DNA of 64,000 nucleotides from the NCBI GenBank assembly GCA_963722905.1, contig CAVROT010000005.1, positions 310,001 to 374,000 on the forward strand. Direction: 5' to 3'. Source of the stretch: CAVROT01 sp963722905. GTDB lineage: Bacteria > Pseudomonadota > Alphaproteobacteria > Rhodobacterales > Rhodobacteraceae. Every line of letters starts with the position of its first letter. The stretch's first letter is position 1. Shown here one piece after another: positions 34,775 through 43,764 of this stretch. The notes under the pieces are model-generated. The model searched no databases. It was given only the letters and a program-made list of their open reading frames with translations, and had not been told where the DNA came from. Made by a program: the position numbers and the translations under genes.

Positions 34775-35167
34775 TCAGACGCGCCGGCGCTTGGGGGGAC
34801 GGCAGCCGTTGTGGGCCATCGGCGTCACGTCGCGGATGGACGTGATGTTGAACCCTGCCGTCGCCAGCGCGCGCAGGGCGCTCTCGCGACCCGAACCGGG
34901 GCCCTGGACCTCGACCTCCAGCGTGCGGACGCCATGCTCCTGCGCCTTGCGCCCCGCATCCTCGGCCGCCATCTGCGCGGCGTAGGGCGTGGACTTGCGC
35001 GATCCCTTGAACCCGCAGGTGCCCGAGGATGACCACGAGATCGCGTTTCCCTGCACGTCCGAAATCAGGATCTTGGTGTTGTTGAACGACGAATTCACGT
35101 GGGCGACGCCGGCCGCGATATTCTTCGAGACCTTCTTCTTGGCCCCGCGACGAGGTGCTTGTGCCAT
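34775..35167 (-). CDS. rpsK: 30S ribosomal protein S11
   Basis: 130-residue S11 on the small-subunit platform near the E site. The segments GVAHVNSSFNNTKILISD, GNAISWSSSGTCGFKGSRKS and the C-terminal NGCRPPKRRRV are diagnostic. The Lys/Arg-rich N-terminus MAQAPRRGAKKKVSKNIAAG is typical of alphaproteobacteria. It is 10 bases after rpsM. Confidence 0.99.
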   Translation of the reverse strand: MAQAPRRGAKKKVSKNIAAGVAHVNSSFNNTKILISDVQGNAISWSSSGTCGFKGSRKSTPYAAQMAAEDAGRKAQEHGVRTLEVEVQGPGSGRESALRALATAGFNITSIRDVTPMAHNGCRPPKRRRV

Positions 35168-35177
35168 TGTCCTGCCC

Positions 35178-35546
35178 CTACTTCTTCTTGCCGGCGATGG
35201 CCTTCGCAGGCCCCTTGCGCGTGCGCGCGTTGGTGTGCGTCCGCTGTCCGCGCACCGGCAGATTGCGGCGGTGGCGCAGGCCGCGGTAGCACCCGAGATC
35301 CATCAGACGCTTGACGTTCATCTGGGTCTCGCGGCGCAGGTCGCCCTCGACCGACATGTTCGCGTCGATGTACTCGCGGACCGACAGGACCTCGGCATCG
35401 CTCAGCTCGTTCACGCGGCGCGCATAGTCGATGTTGGTGGCGTCGCAGATGGCGCGGGCCGAGGACGGGCCGATGCCTGTGATATAGGTGAGGGCGACGG
35501 GCACCCGTTTGGCGGTGGGGATGTTGACCCCGGCAATACGTGCCAA
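35178..35546 (-). CDS. rpsM: 30S ribosomal protein S13
   Basis: 122-residue S13 of the small-subunit head, contacting L5 and the P-site tRNA. MARIAGVNIPTAKRVPVALTYITGIG begins the protein (two adjoining motifs, the helix-hairpin-helix-like TYITGIGPSSA being diagnostic), and RGLRHRRNLPVRGQRTHTNA and the basic tail end it. AAAGGAAG precedes ATG 35546. The mRNA leader carries two hairpins (35570-35589 and 35605-35630) after its own promoter, suggesting independent expression from the spc operon. Confidence 0.98.
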   Translation of the reverse strand: MARIAGVNIPTAKRVPVALTYITGIGPSSARAICDATNIDYARRVNELSDAEVLSVREYIDANMSVEGDLRRETQMNVKRLMDLGCYRGLRHRRNLPVRGQRTHTNARTRKGPAKAIAGKKK

Positions 35547-35569
35547 AGTGTTGGCTTCCTTTTCGTTGC

Positions 35570-35630
35570 GGGCCCGTGATTCCAGGCCCTTTTTTCACAA
35601 CGCAAGCCCGGAGCGCCAAGGCGCCGGGCT
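35570..35630 (-). promoter_or_regulatory. Structured 5' leader of rpsM
   Basis: Two hairpins lie between the promoter at 35697-35725 and rpsM. The first (35605-35630) pairs AGCCCG with CGGGCT and, inside it, GCGCC with GGCGC around a two-base bulge. The second (35570-35589) pairs GGGCC with GGCCC just before the ribosome site; a run of six A separates them on the transcript. Such leaders are typical of autoregulated ribosomal operons; which protein binds is unknown. Confidence 0.45.
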
Positions 35631-35696
35631 GCAGAACGATCGGTGGACGGTATCGGGACGGACCCGGGCGTTCACGATTCCCTAACGGGATGGGAG

Positions 35697-35725
35697 CACC
35701 TAGTGTATTGCCGGCCGGCCGTCAA
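35697..35725 (-). promoter_or_regulatory. Candidate promoter of the alpha operon (rpsM)
   Basis: Minus strand: TTGACG (35725-35720), a 17-base spacer, then TAGGTG (35702-35697). The -35 is good and the -10 weak. It lies between the adk stop and rpsM in a 256-base gap that is otherwise unusually large for this cluster. Confidence 0.45.
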
Positions 35726-35802
35726 GACGGAGACGGCTTCCTGCAGGCACGACGCGGTCCACCGGCCAAAAGCCATCCCTGCGAACGAGCCGGCGCGCCG
35801 CC

Positions 35803-36443
35803 CTAGTGGGTCAGGACGTCCGCGATCTCGTCCGAGACGTCGTCCATTTCTCCCATGCCGTCGACGGTCCGCAGACTGCCCTTGCAATGGTAATAACCGA
35901 TCAACGTGGACGTCTTCTTGTAATACTCCATGAGCCGGGTGCGCAACGCATCGGCGGTGTCGTCGGCACGGCGTCTGAAGTCGGATGCGCCGCAATTGCC
36001 GCATTTGCCGTCGTCGGGCTGAGGCTTCGTCAGGTCGTTGTAGACCTCTCCGCAGTTGCCGCAGGTCGACCGCCCCGAGATCCTCGCCACCAGGGCGGCA
36101 TCGTCCACCTCGATCTGGATCACGGCATGAAGGTGCTGGTCATGCCGCGCGAATAGATCGCCCAGTGCATCGGCCTGGGCAAGCGTGCGCGGGAAGCCGT
36201 CGAAGATGAACCCGCCGCCACGGTCCGACTCCATCTTCTCCTCGATCAGGCCAATGACGATGTCGTCCGTCACCAGTTCGCCCCGGTCCATCACCTCCGC
36301 GACGCGGTGGCCCATGTCGGTGTCGCTGGTGCGGGCCTCGCGCAGCATGTCGCCCGTGGACAGTTGCGTCATGTTCCGCCGCTCAACCAGACGGCGGGCC
36401 TGCGTGCCTTTCCCGGCCCCGGGGGGACCGAGGAGAATGATGT

Positions 36444-36447
<4 letters not shown>
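35803..36447 (-). CDS. adk: Adenylate kinase
   Basis: 214-residue long-form adenylate kinase (ATP + AMP to 2 ADP). P-loop GPPGAGKGTQARRL, AMP-binding FDGFPRTLAQADAL and a LID with four Cys (CGNC...CGNC around residues 130-150), so the LID probably binds zinc. Start MNIILLGPPGAG at 36447 overlaps the secY stop as ATGA, the usual secY-adk coupling of the spc operon. Confidence 0.99.
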
Positions 36448-37811
<1,364 letters not shown>

Positions 37812-37831
37812 GTCGCGTCACTTTCATGGAA

Positions 37832-37861
37832 ACGCCGCCGGCCCGTCTTCCGGGCGGCGGC
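37832..37861 (-). promoter_or_regulatory. rplO-secY intercistronic hairpin
   Basis: CGCCGCC/GGCGGCG extended by GGCCCG/CGGGC with a one-base bulge and a five-base loop, followed on the transcript by GUUUCC. A smaller AGCCGC/GCGGCT hairpin lies just upstream (about 37887-37904). They may attenuate transcription into secY or stabilise the ribosomal message. Confidence 0.5.
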
Positions 37862-37921
37862 GTGGGAAAACACTAAGCGATGTAAGCCGCTCCGCGGCGG
37901 CTCACAACCCGCAGGCCCGAA

Positions 37922-38407
37922 CTAGCCCGCCTCTGCCGGAGCGGGAGCAGCCTTCGTGGCCGTCAGGGTCAGCGATCCACCGGCCTGTTCGACCGCCTCG
38001 ACGGCGGCGCGGGAGGCACCCGTGACGCTGATCGACAGCTTGGACGTGACCGCACCCTTGGCCAGCACGCGGATGCCGTCCAGTCGGCGCCGTACCAGGC
38101 CGCAATCGACCAGCTCGGTCTCGGTGATTTCCTCGCCCAGCTTGCCGGCGTCGATGAACTTCTGGATCATCCCGAGGTTCACCACCGCGTAGGACTTGGC
38201 GTTGATGTTGTTGAAGCCGCGCTTGGGCAGGCGCTGGTAGAGCGGCATCTGCCCGCCCTCGTAGCCCTTTATCGCCACGCCCGACCGGGACTTCTGGCCC
38301 TTGATGCCGCGCCCGGCCGTCTTGCCGGTGCCCGAGCCGGGGCCGCGTCCGACGCGCTTGCGCTTCTTGGTGGCGCCCGGGTTGTCGTGGAGTTCGTTCA
38401 GTCTCAT
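37922..38407 (-). CDS. rplO: 50S ribosomal protein L15
   Basis: 161-residue L15. The N-terminus MRLNELHDNPGATKKRKRVG and the basic glycine-rich GRGPGSGTGKTAGRGIKGQK are diagnostic, and the C-terminal fold has VSVTGASRAAVEAVEQAGG-like sequence (here SVTGASRAAVEAVEQAGG). The last ten residues (APAPAEAG) form a short Ala/Pro tail. AGGAGAAG precedes ATG 38407. It follows rpmD in the spc operon. Confidence 0.98.
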   Translation of the reverse strand: MRLNELHDNPGATKKRKRVGRGPGSGTGKTAGRGIKGQKSRSGVAIKGYEGGQMPLYQRLPKRGFNNINAKSYAVVNLGMIQKFIDAGKLGEEITETELVDCGLVRRRLDGIRVLAKGAVTSKLSISVTGASRAAVEAVEQAGGSLTLTATKAAPAPAEAG

Positions 38408-38518
38408 GTCGCTTCTCCTGTTGCCGGACACAGGCCCCCAGCGACGGGAGCGGCCTGGCCGCGGCGTGTCATGATGCGGTATCCCCGGATATTTCGGGGA
38501 CAGCCCAAGGCGCGGGCC

Positions 38519-38707
38519 TCAGCCCTTCTCTTCGATGATCTGCGCGAGGTGCGGGATCGAATTGACCATGCCGCGGACCGAAGGCGTGTCCTCCAGCTCG
38601 CGGGTGCGGTGCATCTTGTTCAGGCCCAGCCCCTTGAGCGTCGCACGCTGGACGGCGGGGCGGCGGATCGGAGAGCCGATCTGCTTGACGACGATTGTCT
38701 TTGCCAT
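38519..38707 (-). CDS. rpmD: 50S ribosomal protein L30
   Basis: 62-residue L30 of the large subunit. MAKTIVVKQIGSPIRRPA, then QRATLKGLGLNKMHRTREL, is the full family signature. The bacterial short form ends IPHLAQIIEEKG. The start at 38707 is chosen over an upstream in-frame ATG because it gives the conserved N-terminus. It lies 11 bases after rpsE. Confidence 0.97.
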   Translation of the reverse strand: MAKTIVVKQIGSPIRRPAVQRATLKGLGLNKMHRTRELEDTPSVRGMVNSIPHLAQIIEEKG

Positions 38708-38718
38708 GTCCGTGCCCC

Positions 38719-39309
38719 TCACGCGTCGGTGGTTTCGGCGTCGGCGGTCGCCGCGGCCGAGGTCGGGTTGTCATGACGCGGCAGGATGTCGGCCACCTTC
38801 TTGCCCCGGCGCTGCGCGACCGAGCGCGGCGACGTCTCGCGCTGCAGGCCGTCCAGCGTGGCGCGGATCATGTTGTAAGGGTTCTGGCTGCCCAGCGACT
38901 TGGCGACCACGTCCTGCACGCCCAGCATCTCGAACACGGCGCGCATCGGGCCGCCGGCGATGATGCCGGTACCCTGCGGCGCGGTGCGCATGAAGACCTT
39001 GCCGGCGCCGTGGCGGCCGTGGGTGTCGTGATGCAGCGTCCGACCGTCCTTGAGCGGCACGCGCATCATGTTGCGCTTGGCGGCCTCGCCCGCCTTGCGG
39101 ATCGCCTCGGGGACTTCCTTGGCCTTGCCCTTGCCGAAGCCGACGCGCCCGCGCTGATCGCCCACGACGACGAGCGCCGCGAAGCCGAAGCGCTTGCCGC
39201 CCTTGACGGTCTTGCTGACGCGGTTGATCGCGACCAGGCGGTCGGCGAACTCGGGGTTCTCGTCGCGGCCCCGGCGTCCACCGCCCCCGCGATTGTCGTC
39301 TCTTGCCAT
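38719..39309 (-). CDS. rpsE: 30S ribosomal protein S5
   Basis: 196-residue S5, involved in decoding fidelity and the target region of spectinomycin resistance. The dsRBD-like N-terminal domain has LVAINRVSKTVKGGKRFGFA and VVGDQRGRVGFGKGKAKEVP. The C-terminal domain has GTGIIAGGPMRAVFEMLG. The N-terminus carries a Gly/Arg-rich lead, and the C-terminus an Ala/Thr/Asp tail (SAAATADAETTDA). AGGAG precedes ATG 39309. An unusually long 216-base gap separates it from rplR. Confidence 0.98.
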   Translation of the reverse strand: MARDDNRGGGGRRGRDENPEFADRLVAINRVSKTVKGGKRFGFAALVVVGDQRGRVGFGKGKAKEVPEAIRKAGEAAKRNMMRVPLKDGRTLHHDTHGRHGAGKVFMRTAPQGTGIIAGGPMRAVFEMLGVQDVVAKSLGSQNPYNMIRATLDGLQRETSPRSVAQRRGKKVADILPRHDNPTSAAATADAETTDA

Positions 39310-39470
39310 CTTTCGGCTCCTGTCGTGCCCGCGCGCGGACGTTGTGGTCCGATCCTTGGTGGGCAACCTGCCCCCGGATCATCGAGGCGACGCGTGCCGC
39401 CTGCGTGTCATTGGCCGGGAAGGTCCAGACCGATCGTACCAGCCGGACAACTTACCGACTGAGTTCCGTC

Positions 39471-39522
39471 CGTACCGGCGTTCGCCGCAGCCGGCTCCCC
39501 GGCGGCTGTGAACACCGGTACG
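39471..39522 (-). promoter_or_regulatory. Long stem-loop right after rplR
   Basis: A 52-base imperfect inverted repeat three bases beyond the rplR stop: outer arms CGTACCGG/CCGGTACG, then GTTC/GAAC, then GCCG/CGGC with small internal loops. There is no U-run. It and a further 160 bases without a gene separate rplR from rpsE, which are normally a few bases apart. Confidence 0.55.
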
Positions 39523-39525
39523 TTT

Positions 39526-39885
39526 CTAGAGCTTGAGGCCCGCCTCGCGCGCCGCGTCGGCCAGCGCCTTGACCTTGCCGTGGAACAGGAACCCGCCGCG
39601 GTCGAAATAGGCCGTCTCGATGCCGGCCGCCTTGGCGCGCTCGGCGATTGTGGTGCCGATCTTGGTCGCCGCCTCGACGTTGTTGCGTCCGACCAGACCC
39701 AGATCCTTTTCCAGCGAGGACGCTGAAGCGAGTGTCACGCCGTTCAGGTCGTCGATCAGCTGGACGCTGATATTCTTGTTGCTGCGGTGCACGCTCAGGC
39801 GCGGACGCCCGGCGTTCACCTTGCGCAACTTGTTCCGGACGCGCAGGCGGCGCTTCAGGAACAGATCCCGTTTAGAATTTGCCAT
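39526..39885 (-). CDS. rplR: 50S ribosomal protein L18
   Basis: 119-residue L18, a 5S rRNA-binding protein. RRLRVRNKLRKVNAGRPRLS and VHRSNKNISVQLIDD form the basic start, and RAKAAGIETAYFDRGGF and HGKVKALADAAREAGLKL the C-terminus. It follows rplF by 11 bases in the spc operon. Confidence 0.98.
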   Translation of the reverse strand: MANSKRDLFLKRRLRVRNKLRKVNAGRPRLSVHRSNKNISVQLIDDLNGVTLASASSLEKDLGLVGRNNVEAATKIGTTIAERAKAAGIETAYFDRGGFLFHGKVKALADAAREAGLKL

Positions 39886-39896
39886 CTCTGCCGTCC

Positions 39897-40430
39897 TTAC
39901 TTCTTCTTGCCTTCCTTGCGGAAGATGAACTCGCCCTTGTAGCGGATGCCCTTGCCCTTGTAGGGCTCGGGCCTGCGCCACTCGCGTATATTGGCCGCGA
40001 CCTGCCCGACGAGCTGCTCGTCGATGCCCTCGACCGTGATCTCGGTCTGCTTGGGAGCGGTGACAGTGACGCCCTCCGGTACTTCGAAGTCGACGTCGTG
40101 CGACAGGCCCAGGTTCAGACGCAGGACCTTGCCCTGCATCTGCGCGCGGTAGCCGACGCCCTGGATCTCGAGCTGCTTGGTAAAGCCCTTGCTGACCCCG
40201 GTGACGAGATTGTCGACCATCGTGCGCGACATCCCCCACTGCTGGCGCGCGCGCTTGGACTTTCCGCGCGGGGTGACCAGGAGGACGCCGTCCTCGAGGG
40301 CGATGGTGACGTCGTCGGTCGCGGTGAAGCTGCGGGTCCCCTTCGGGCCCTTCACCTCGACCGTCTGGCCGCTGATGATGGCCGAGACGCCGTCGGGCAT
40401 CTCGACGGGGCGCTTGCCGATGCGTGACAT
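39897..40430 (-). CDS. rplF: 50S ribosomal protein L6
   Basis: 177-residue L6 near the sarcin-ricin loop and GTPase centre. MSRIGKRPVEMPDGVSA, VEVKGPKGTR, the repeated L6 fold and the C-terminal signature PEPYKGKGIRYKGEFIFRK identify it. The start at 40430 gives the conserved N-terminus. It follows rpsH by 13 bases. Confidence 0.99.
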   Translation of the reverse strand: MSRIGKRPVEMPDGVSAIISGQTVEVKGPKGTRSFTATDDVTIALEDGVLLVTPRGKSKRARQQWGMSRTMVDNLVTGVSKGFTKQLEIQGVGYRAQMQGKVLRLNLGLSHDVDFEVPEGVTVTAPKQTEITVEGIDEQLVGQVAANIREWRRPEPYKGKGIRYKGEFIFRKEGKKK

Positions 40431-40443
40431 GTCCTCGCCCTCC

Positions 40444-40836
40444 TCAGAATACGGTGCAGAGCACTTCGCCGCCGACATTGGCGGTGCGTGCGTTGGCGTC
40501 GGACATCACGCCGCGCGGGGTCGAGACGATGGAAACGCCCAGACCCTGGCGGACCGACGGAAGGTCGCGCGCGCCCATGTAGACACGGCGGCCGGGGGTC
40601 GAGACGCGCTTGATCTCGTGAATGACCGGCGTGCCTTCGTGGTACTTCAGGTCGATGCGGAAGGCGGGGTGGCCGTTCTTGCCGGTCACCTCCTCGTGGC
40701 CGCGGATGTAGCCTTCGTCGGCCAGCACATCCAGCACGCGCGAGCGCAGCTTGGAGGCCGGCGTCTCGACGCTGGTCTTGCCGCGCATCTGGGCGTTGCG
40801 GATGCGGGTCAGCATGTCGGCGATGGGATCGGTCAT
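40444..40836 (-). CDS. rpsH: 30S ribosomal protein S8
   Basis: 130-residue S8, a 16S rRNA central-domain binder and, in E. coli, the spc operon repressor. DPIADMLTRIRNAQMRGK begins it and GLGVSIVSTPRGVMSDANAR is the diagnostic C-terminal motif. GGGAGG lies before ATG 40836. Autoregulation is only inferred from the family. Confidence 0.99.
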   Translation of the reverse strand: MTDPIADMLTRIRNAQMRGKTSVETPASKLRSRVLDVLADEGYIRGHEEVTGKNGHPAFRIDLKYHEGTPVIHEIKRVSTPGRRVYMGARDLPSVRQGLGVSIVSTPRGVMSDANARTANVGGEVLCTVF

Positions 40837-40849
40837 GGTCCTGCCTCCC

Positions 40850-41155
40850 TTACCAGCTGGACTTGACGAGACCGGGAACCTGCCCGTCGGACCCCAGGTC
40901 ACGAAGGGCGATCCGGCTCATCTTGAGCTTGCGATAGTAGGCGTGCGGCCGGCCGGTCAGCTGGCAGCGGTTGTGCAGGCGCGTCGCGGACGAGTTGCGC
41001 GGCAGCTTCGCCAGCTTCAGCGTCGCCTTGAACCGCTCTTCCCGCGTCAGGCTGTCGTCGGCGGCCCTCGACTTCAGGGCAGCACGCTGGGCGGCGTACT
41101 TGTCGACCAGCGCCTGACGCTTCTTCTCACGTTCGATCATCGATTTCTTGGCCAT
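40850..41155 (-). CDS. rpsN: 30S ribosomal protein S14
   Basis: 101-residue long-form S14 of the small-subunit head. This is the zinc-independent type: the CxxC pairs of the short form are absent, and only one Cys remains in RLHNRCQLTGRPHAYYRKL. The terminus RDLGSDGQVPGLVKSSW is diagnostic. It lies between rplE and rpsH with gaps of 13 bases each. Confidence 0.99.
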   Translation of the reverse strand: MAKKSMIEREKKRQALVDKYAAQRAALKSRAADDSLTREERFKATLKLAKLPRNSSATRLHNRCQLTGRPHAYYRKLKMSRIALRDLGSDGQVPGLVKSSW

Positions 41156-41168
41156 CGGTCCGGTCCTC

Positions 41169-41732
41169 TCAGCTGTTGAAGGGCATGTTGAAGTGCTTCA
41201 ACAGCGCCTTGGCCTGGGCGTCGTCGGACGCGGTGGTGCAGATGACGATGTCGAGGCCCCAGACCTCGTCCACCTTGTCGAAATTGATCTCGGGGAACAC
41301 GATGTGCTCCTTGAGACCCATGGCATAGTTGCCGCGGCCGTCGAAGGATTTACCCGGCACGCCGCGGAAATCTCGGACGCGGGGCATCGCGATGGTGATC
41401 AGGCGGTCCAGGAATTCGTACATCCGGTTGCCGCGCAGCGTCACCTTCGCGCCCAGCGGCATGTCCTCGCGGACGCGGAAGCCGGCGATGGACTTCTTGG
41501 CCTTCGTGATGACGGCCTTCTGGCCCGCGATGGTCGTCAGGTCGTCGGCAGCCGACTTGGCCTTCTTGGAGTCGCGCACGGCCTCGGCACCTGCGCCGAT
41601 GTTCAGAACGATCTTGTCCAGCTTCGGAACCATCATCTGGTTGCGATAGCCGAATTCCTCGGTCATCGCCGGGCCGATGGTGTCGCGGTAGACCTGCTGC
41701 AGGCGCGGCACGTAATCGGTTTCGTCGAGCAT
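41169..41732 (-). CDS. rplE: 50S ribosomal protein L5
   Basis: 187-residue L5, a 5S rRNA-binding protein that forms the bridge to S13. PKLDKIVLNIGAGAEAV, TIAGQKAVITKAKKSIAGFR and VRDFRGVPGKSFDGRGNYA are all diagnostic. Its start overlaps the rplX stop by one base (TGATG), indicating tight coupling. Confidence 0.99.
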   Translation of the reverse strand: MLDETDYVPRLQQVYRDTIGPAMTEEFGYRNQMMVPKLDKIVLNIGAGAEAVRDSKKAKSAADDLTTIAGQKAVITKAKKSIAGFRVREDMPLGAKVTLRGNRMYEFLDRLITIAMPRVRDFRGVPGKSFDGRGNYAMGLKEHIVFPEINFDKVDEVWGLDIVICTTASDDAQAKALLKHFNMPFNS

Positions 41733-42037
41733 CAGATCGTGTCCCCCGTCGTCTTGGCAAAGCGCACCTTCTTGCCGTCCTCGACGCGGAAGCCGACGCG
41801 CGTCGACTTGCCCGCGCTGTCGACGAGCGACAGGTTGCTCAGGTGGATCGGCATCGCCTTCGGGATGCGGCCGCCCTGCGACGCCTGGCTCTGCTTGGCA
41901 TGGCGGATGGCCATGTTCAGCCCGTCCACGACGGCCTTGCCGGCCGCCGGCATGACCTGCGAAATCTCGCCCGTCTTGCCGCGGTCCTTGCCGGTCAGCA
42001 CGACGACCTTGTCACCCTTCTTGAGCTTGGCGGCCAT
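41732..42037 (-). CDS. rplX: 50S ribosomal protein L24
   Basis: 101-residue L24, an assembly initiator. The KOW motif is KLKKGDKVVVLTGKDRGKTG, followed by VDGLNMAIRHAKQSQASQGG and HLSNLSLVDSAGKSTRVGFR. The ATG at 42037 shares its A with the rplN TGA stop (TGATG). An in-frame GTG one codon earlier lies inside rplN. Confidence 0.98.
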   Translation of the reverse strand: MAAKLKKGDKVVVLTGKDRGKTGEISQVMPAAGKAVVDGLNMAIRHAKQSQASQGGRIPKAMPIHLSNLSLVDSAGKSTRVGFRVEDGKKVRFAKTTGDTI

Positions 42038-42405
42038 CACAGCACCTCCGGCGCAAGCGAGATGATCTTCATGAAGTTCTTCGCCCGCAATTCGCGCACG
42101 ACGGGCCCGAAGATCCGCGTGCCGATCGGCTCGGCATTGTTGTTCAGGATCACAGCCGCGTTACGGTCGAACCGGATAGCGGTTCCGTCCTCGCGGCGAA
42201 CTTCCTTGGCGGTCCGGACGACAACGGCCTTGCGGACATCGCCCTTCTTGACGCGGCCGCGCGGGATCGCCTCCTTGACGGAGACGACGATGATGTCGCC
42301 GACGGACGCATACTTGCGCTTGGAGCCGCCAAGGACCTTGATGCACTGCACGCGGCGCGCACCAGAGTTATCGGCGACATCCAGATTGGTCTGCATCTGG
42401 ATCAT
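42037..42405 (-). CDS. rplN: 50S ribosomal protein L14
   Basis: 122-residue L14 at the intersubunit face (bridge B8 with 16S rRNA). MIQMQTNLDVADNSGARRVQ, IKVLGGSKRKYASVGDIIVV and RIFGPVVRELRAKNFMKIIS are diagnostic. It is coupled to rplX through a stop/start overlap and follows rpsQ by 69 bases. Confidence 0.99.
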   Translation of the reverse strand: MIQMQTNLDVADNSGARRVQCIKVLGGSKRKYASVGDIIVVSVKEAIPRGRVKKGDVRKAVVVRTAKEVRREDGTAIRFDRNAAVILNNNAEPIGTRIFGPVVRELRAKNFMKIISLAPEVL

Positions 42406-42474
42406 GCGGTTTCTCCCGACCTTACGGGGGGCATCCCTGCCCGCGTCCCGTGGTTTCGATCAAACCGGGCTGGT

Positions 42475-42711
42475 TCAGGCCTCCTGGCTCAGAACCTCCC
42501 AGCGTTTCGTCTTGCTCACCGGCGCGCATTCCTGAATGCGAACCACATCGCCCGTCTTGTAGGTGTTGTCCGCATCGTGGGCGCGGTACTTCTTGGACTT
42601 CCGGATGGTCTTCTTCAGCACCGGATGCGTGAACCGGCGCTCGACCGAAACGGTAACGGTCTGCGCGTTGGCGTCGCTGGTGACGATGCCCGACAGGATA
42701 CGCTTGGGCAT
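42475..42711 (-). CDS. rpsQ: 30S ribosomal protein S17
   Basis: 78-residue S17, an early 16S rRNA binder of OB fold. MPKRILSGIVTSDANAQTVT and VERRFTHPVLKKTIRKSKKY, followed by GDVVRIQECAPVSKTKRW, are diagnostic. It lies four bases after rpmC. Confidence 0.98.
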   Translation of the reverse strand: MPKRILSGIVTSDANAQTVTVSVERRFTHPVLKKTIRKSKKYRAHDADNTYKTGDVVRIQECAPVSKTKRWEVLSQEA

Positions 42712-42715
42712 GGTC

Positions 42716-42949
42716 TCAGGCCTCCGTGGTGGTGGCGGCTGCGGCCACCTCGGACGCGGCCGCGGCCGCCTTCTGGTTCAGGATCGTCTTCACCCGCGCC
42801 ACGTCGCGGCGGACGGTGCGCATCCGCGCGGTGTTCTCAAGCTGCTGGGTGGCCTGCTGAAAGCGGAGGTTGAAGGCCTCCTTCTTAAGCGCACCCAGCC
42901 GGTCGTGCAGTTCGTCGGGGGTCTTGTCCCGCAGTTCCTTGGCGTCCAT
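42716..42949 (-). CDS. rpmC: 50S ribosomal protein L29
   Basis: 77-residue L29 at the exit tunnel. MDAKELRDKTPDELHDRLGA starts it, and LKKEAFNLRFQQATQQLENT carries the family signature. The last 17 residues are an Ala/Thr tail. It is the first gene of the spc group here and has its own promoter (43027-43055), since an oxygenase gene and a terminator separate it from rplP. Confidence 0.96.
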   Translation of the reverse strand: MDAKELRDKTPDELHDRLGALKKEAFNLRFQQATQQLENTARMRTVRRDVARVKTILNQKAAAAASEVAAAATTTEA

Positions 42950-43026
42950 CGGACGTCTCCTTTCGACATCACCGGAAGGCCCCGTGAAGGGTCACCCTGA
43001 TTCCCGGTGGAGGTGGATGAAGCGTG

Positions 43027-43055
43027 CGCATACGCTGTGCGGTGGCGTGGGTCAA
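43027..43055 (-). promoter_or_regulatory. Candidate promoter of the spc operon (rpmC)
   Basis: Minus strand: TTGACC (43055-43050), a 17-base spacer, then TATGCG (43032-43027), 78 bases upstream of rpmC. Together with the terminator at 43765-43793 it suggests that the spc genes are re-initiated here rather than read through from S10. Confidence 0.55.
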
Positions 43056-43090
43056 GCGTTGAAGGTCTCTGAGCAAGCGGCGTCTGCGGC

Positions 43091-43711
43091 TCACCCCCAT
43101 CCATAGTTGAAGCTGATGCTGATGCGGTCCTCCTGGGCCATGTTCATCGGCACCTCGTGGCGCAGCCAGCTTTCCCACAGGAGGACATCCCCGGCCCTGG
43201 GCGCCTCGGTCACGAACGACCGCCGCTTGCGCGGCGCATCGGCGCGGCGGGGCGGTGCCGCCATCATCATCGGCAGGCGGGGATCCTCGAACCGGATGGC
43301 GCTGCTGCCATCCGGCATCGCGGCATAGGTCGTGCCGGAGACCACAGAATGGGGATGGATGTGGCCGGTATGGACCCCGCCCTCGGGCAGGATGTTGATC
43401 CAGAGCGAATCCAGTGTCAGCGCCTTGTCGTCAAGGTCGAAGGCCGCATCCTTCGCGAAAGCCGCGATGTGGCGGTCGAGCGACTTGACCAGATCGGCGA
43501 AGATCGGAAAGCGCCAGGGCAAATCGGCCAGAGACGCATAGCTGGTGTAGCCGGCAAACCCGTTCGCCTCGCACCAGTTCTGCCCCGCCATGTCGTCCTG
43601 CGCGATCGACCGACAGGCGTGCGCGAGTTCGCCGGCGTCCACGACCGGCTTGTGCGCGGCAAGGGGCGCGCGATAGAGGCGGGTGACGAAGAGGGATGAG
43701 ATGTCGGGCAT
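43091..43711 (-). CDS. 2OG-Fe(II) oxygenase-like protein inserted in the ribosomal cluster
   Basis: 206-residue protein of the putative 2OG-Fe(II) oxygenase family (TIGR02466 / 2OG-FeII_Oxy_5 type). The double-stranded beta-helix shows WINILPEGGVHTGHIHPHSV with the first metal His region, then SGTTYAAMPDG, and a distal LRHEVPMN before the substrate/cosubstrate RISISFN block. Such enzymes hydroxylate proteins or small molecules using Fe(II), 2-oxoglutarate and O2. It lies between rplP and rpmC, behind the rplP terminator and before the rpmC promoter. Neighbouring L16 has an Arg that is hydroxylated in E. coli by the unrelated-family YcfD/RoxA, so a ribosomal substrate is an attractive but unproven idea. 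Confidence 0.82.
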   Translation of the reverse strand: MPDISSLFVTRLYRAPLAAHKPVVDAGELAHACRSIAQDDMAGQNWCEANGFAGYTSYASLADLPWRFPIFADLVKSLDRHIAAFAKDAAFDLDDKALTLDSLWINILPEGGVHTGHIHPHSVVSGTTYAAMPDGSSAIRFEDPRLPMMMAAPPRRADAPRKRRSFVTEAPRAGDVLLWESWLRHEVPMNMAQEDRISISFNYGWG

Positions 43712-43764
43712 CTGGCGAGGCTCCGTTTCGGCCTCGGACCACCAAGGCATAGCCGTTGAACGCA

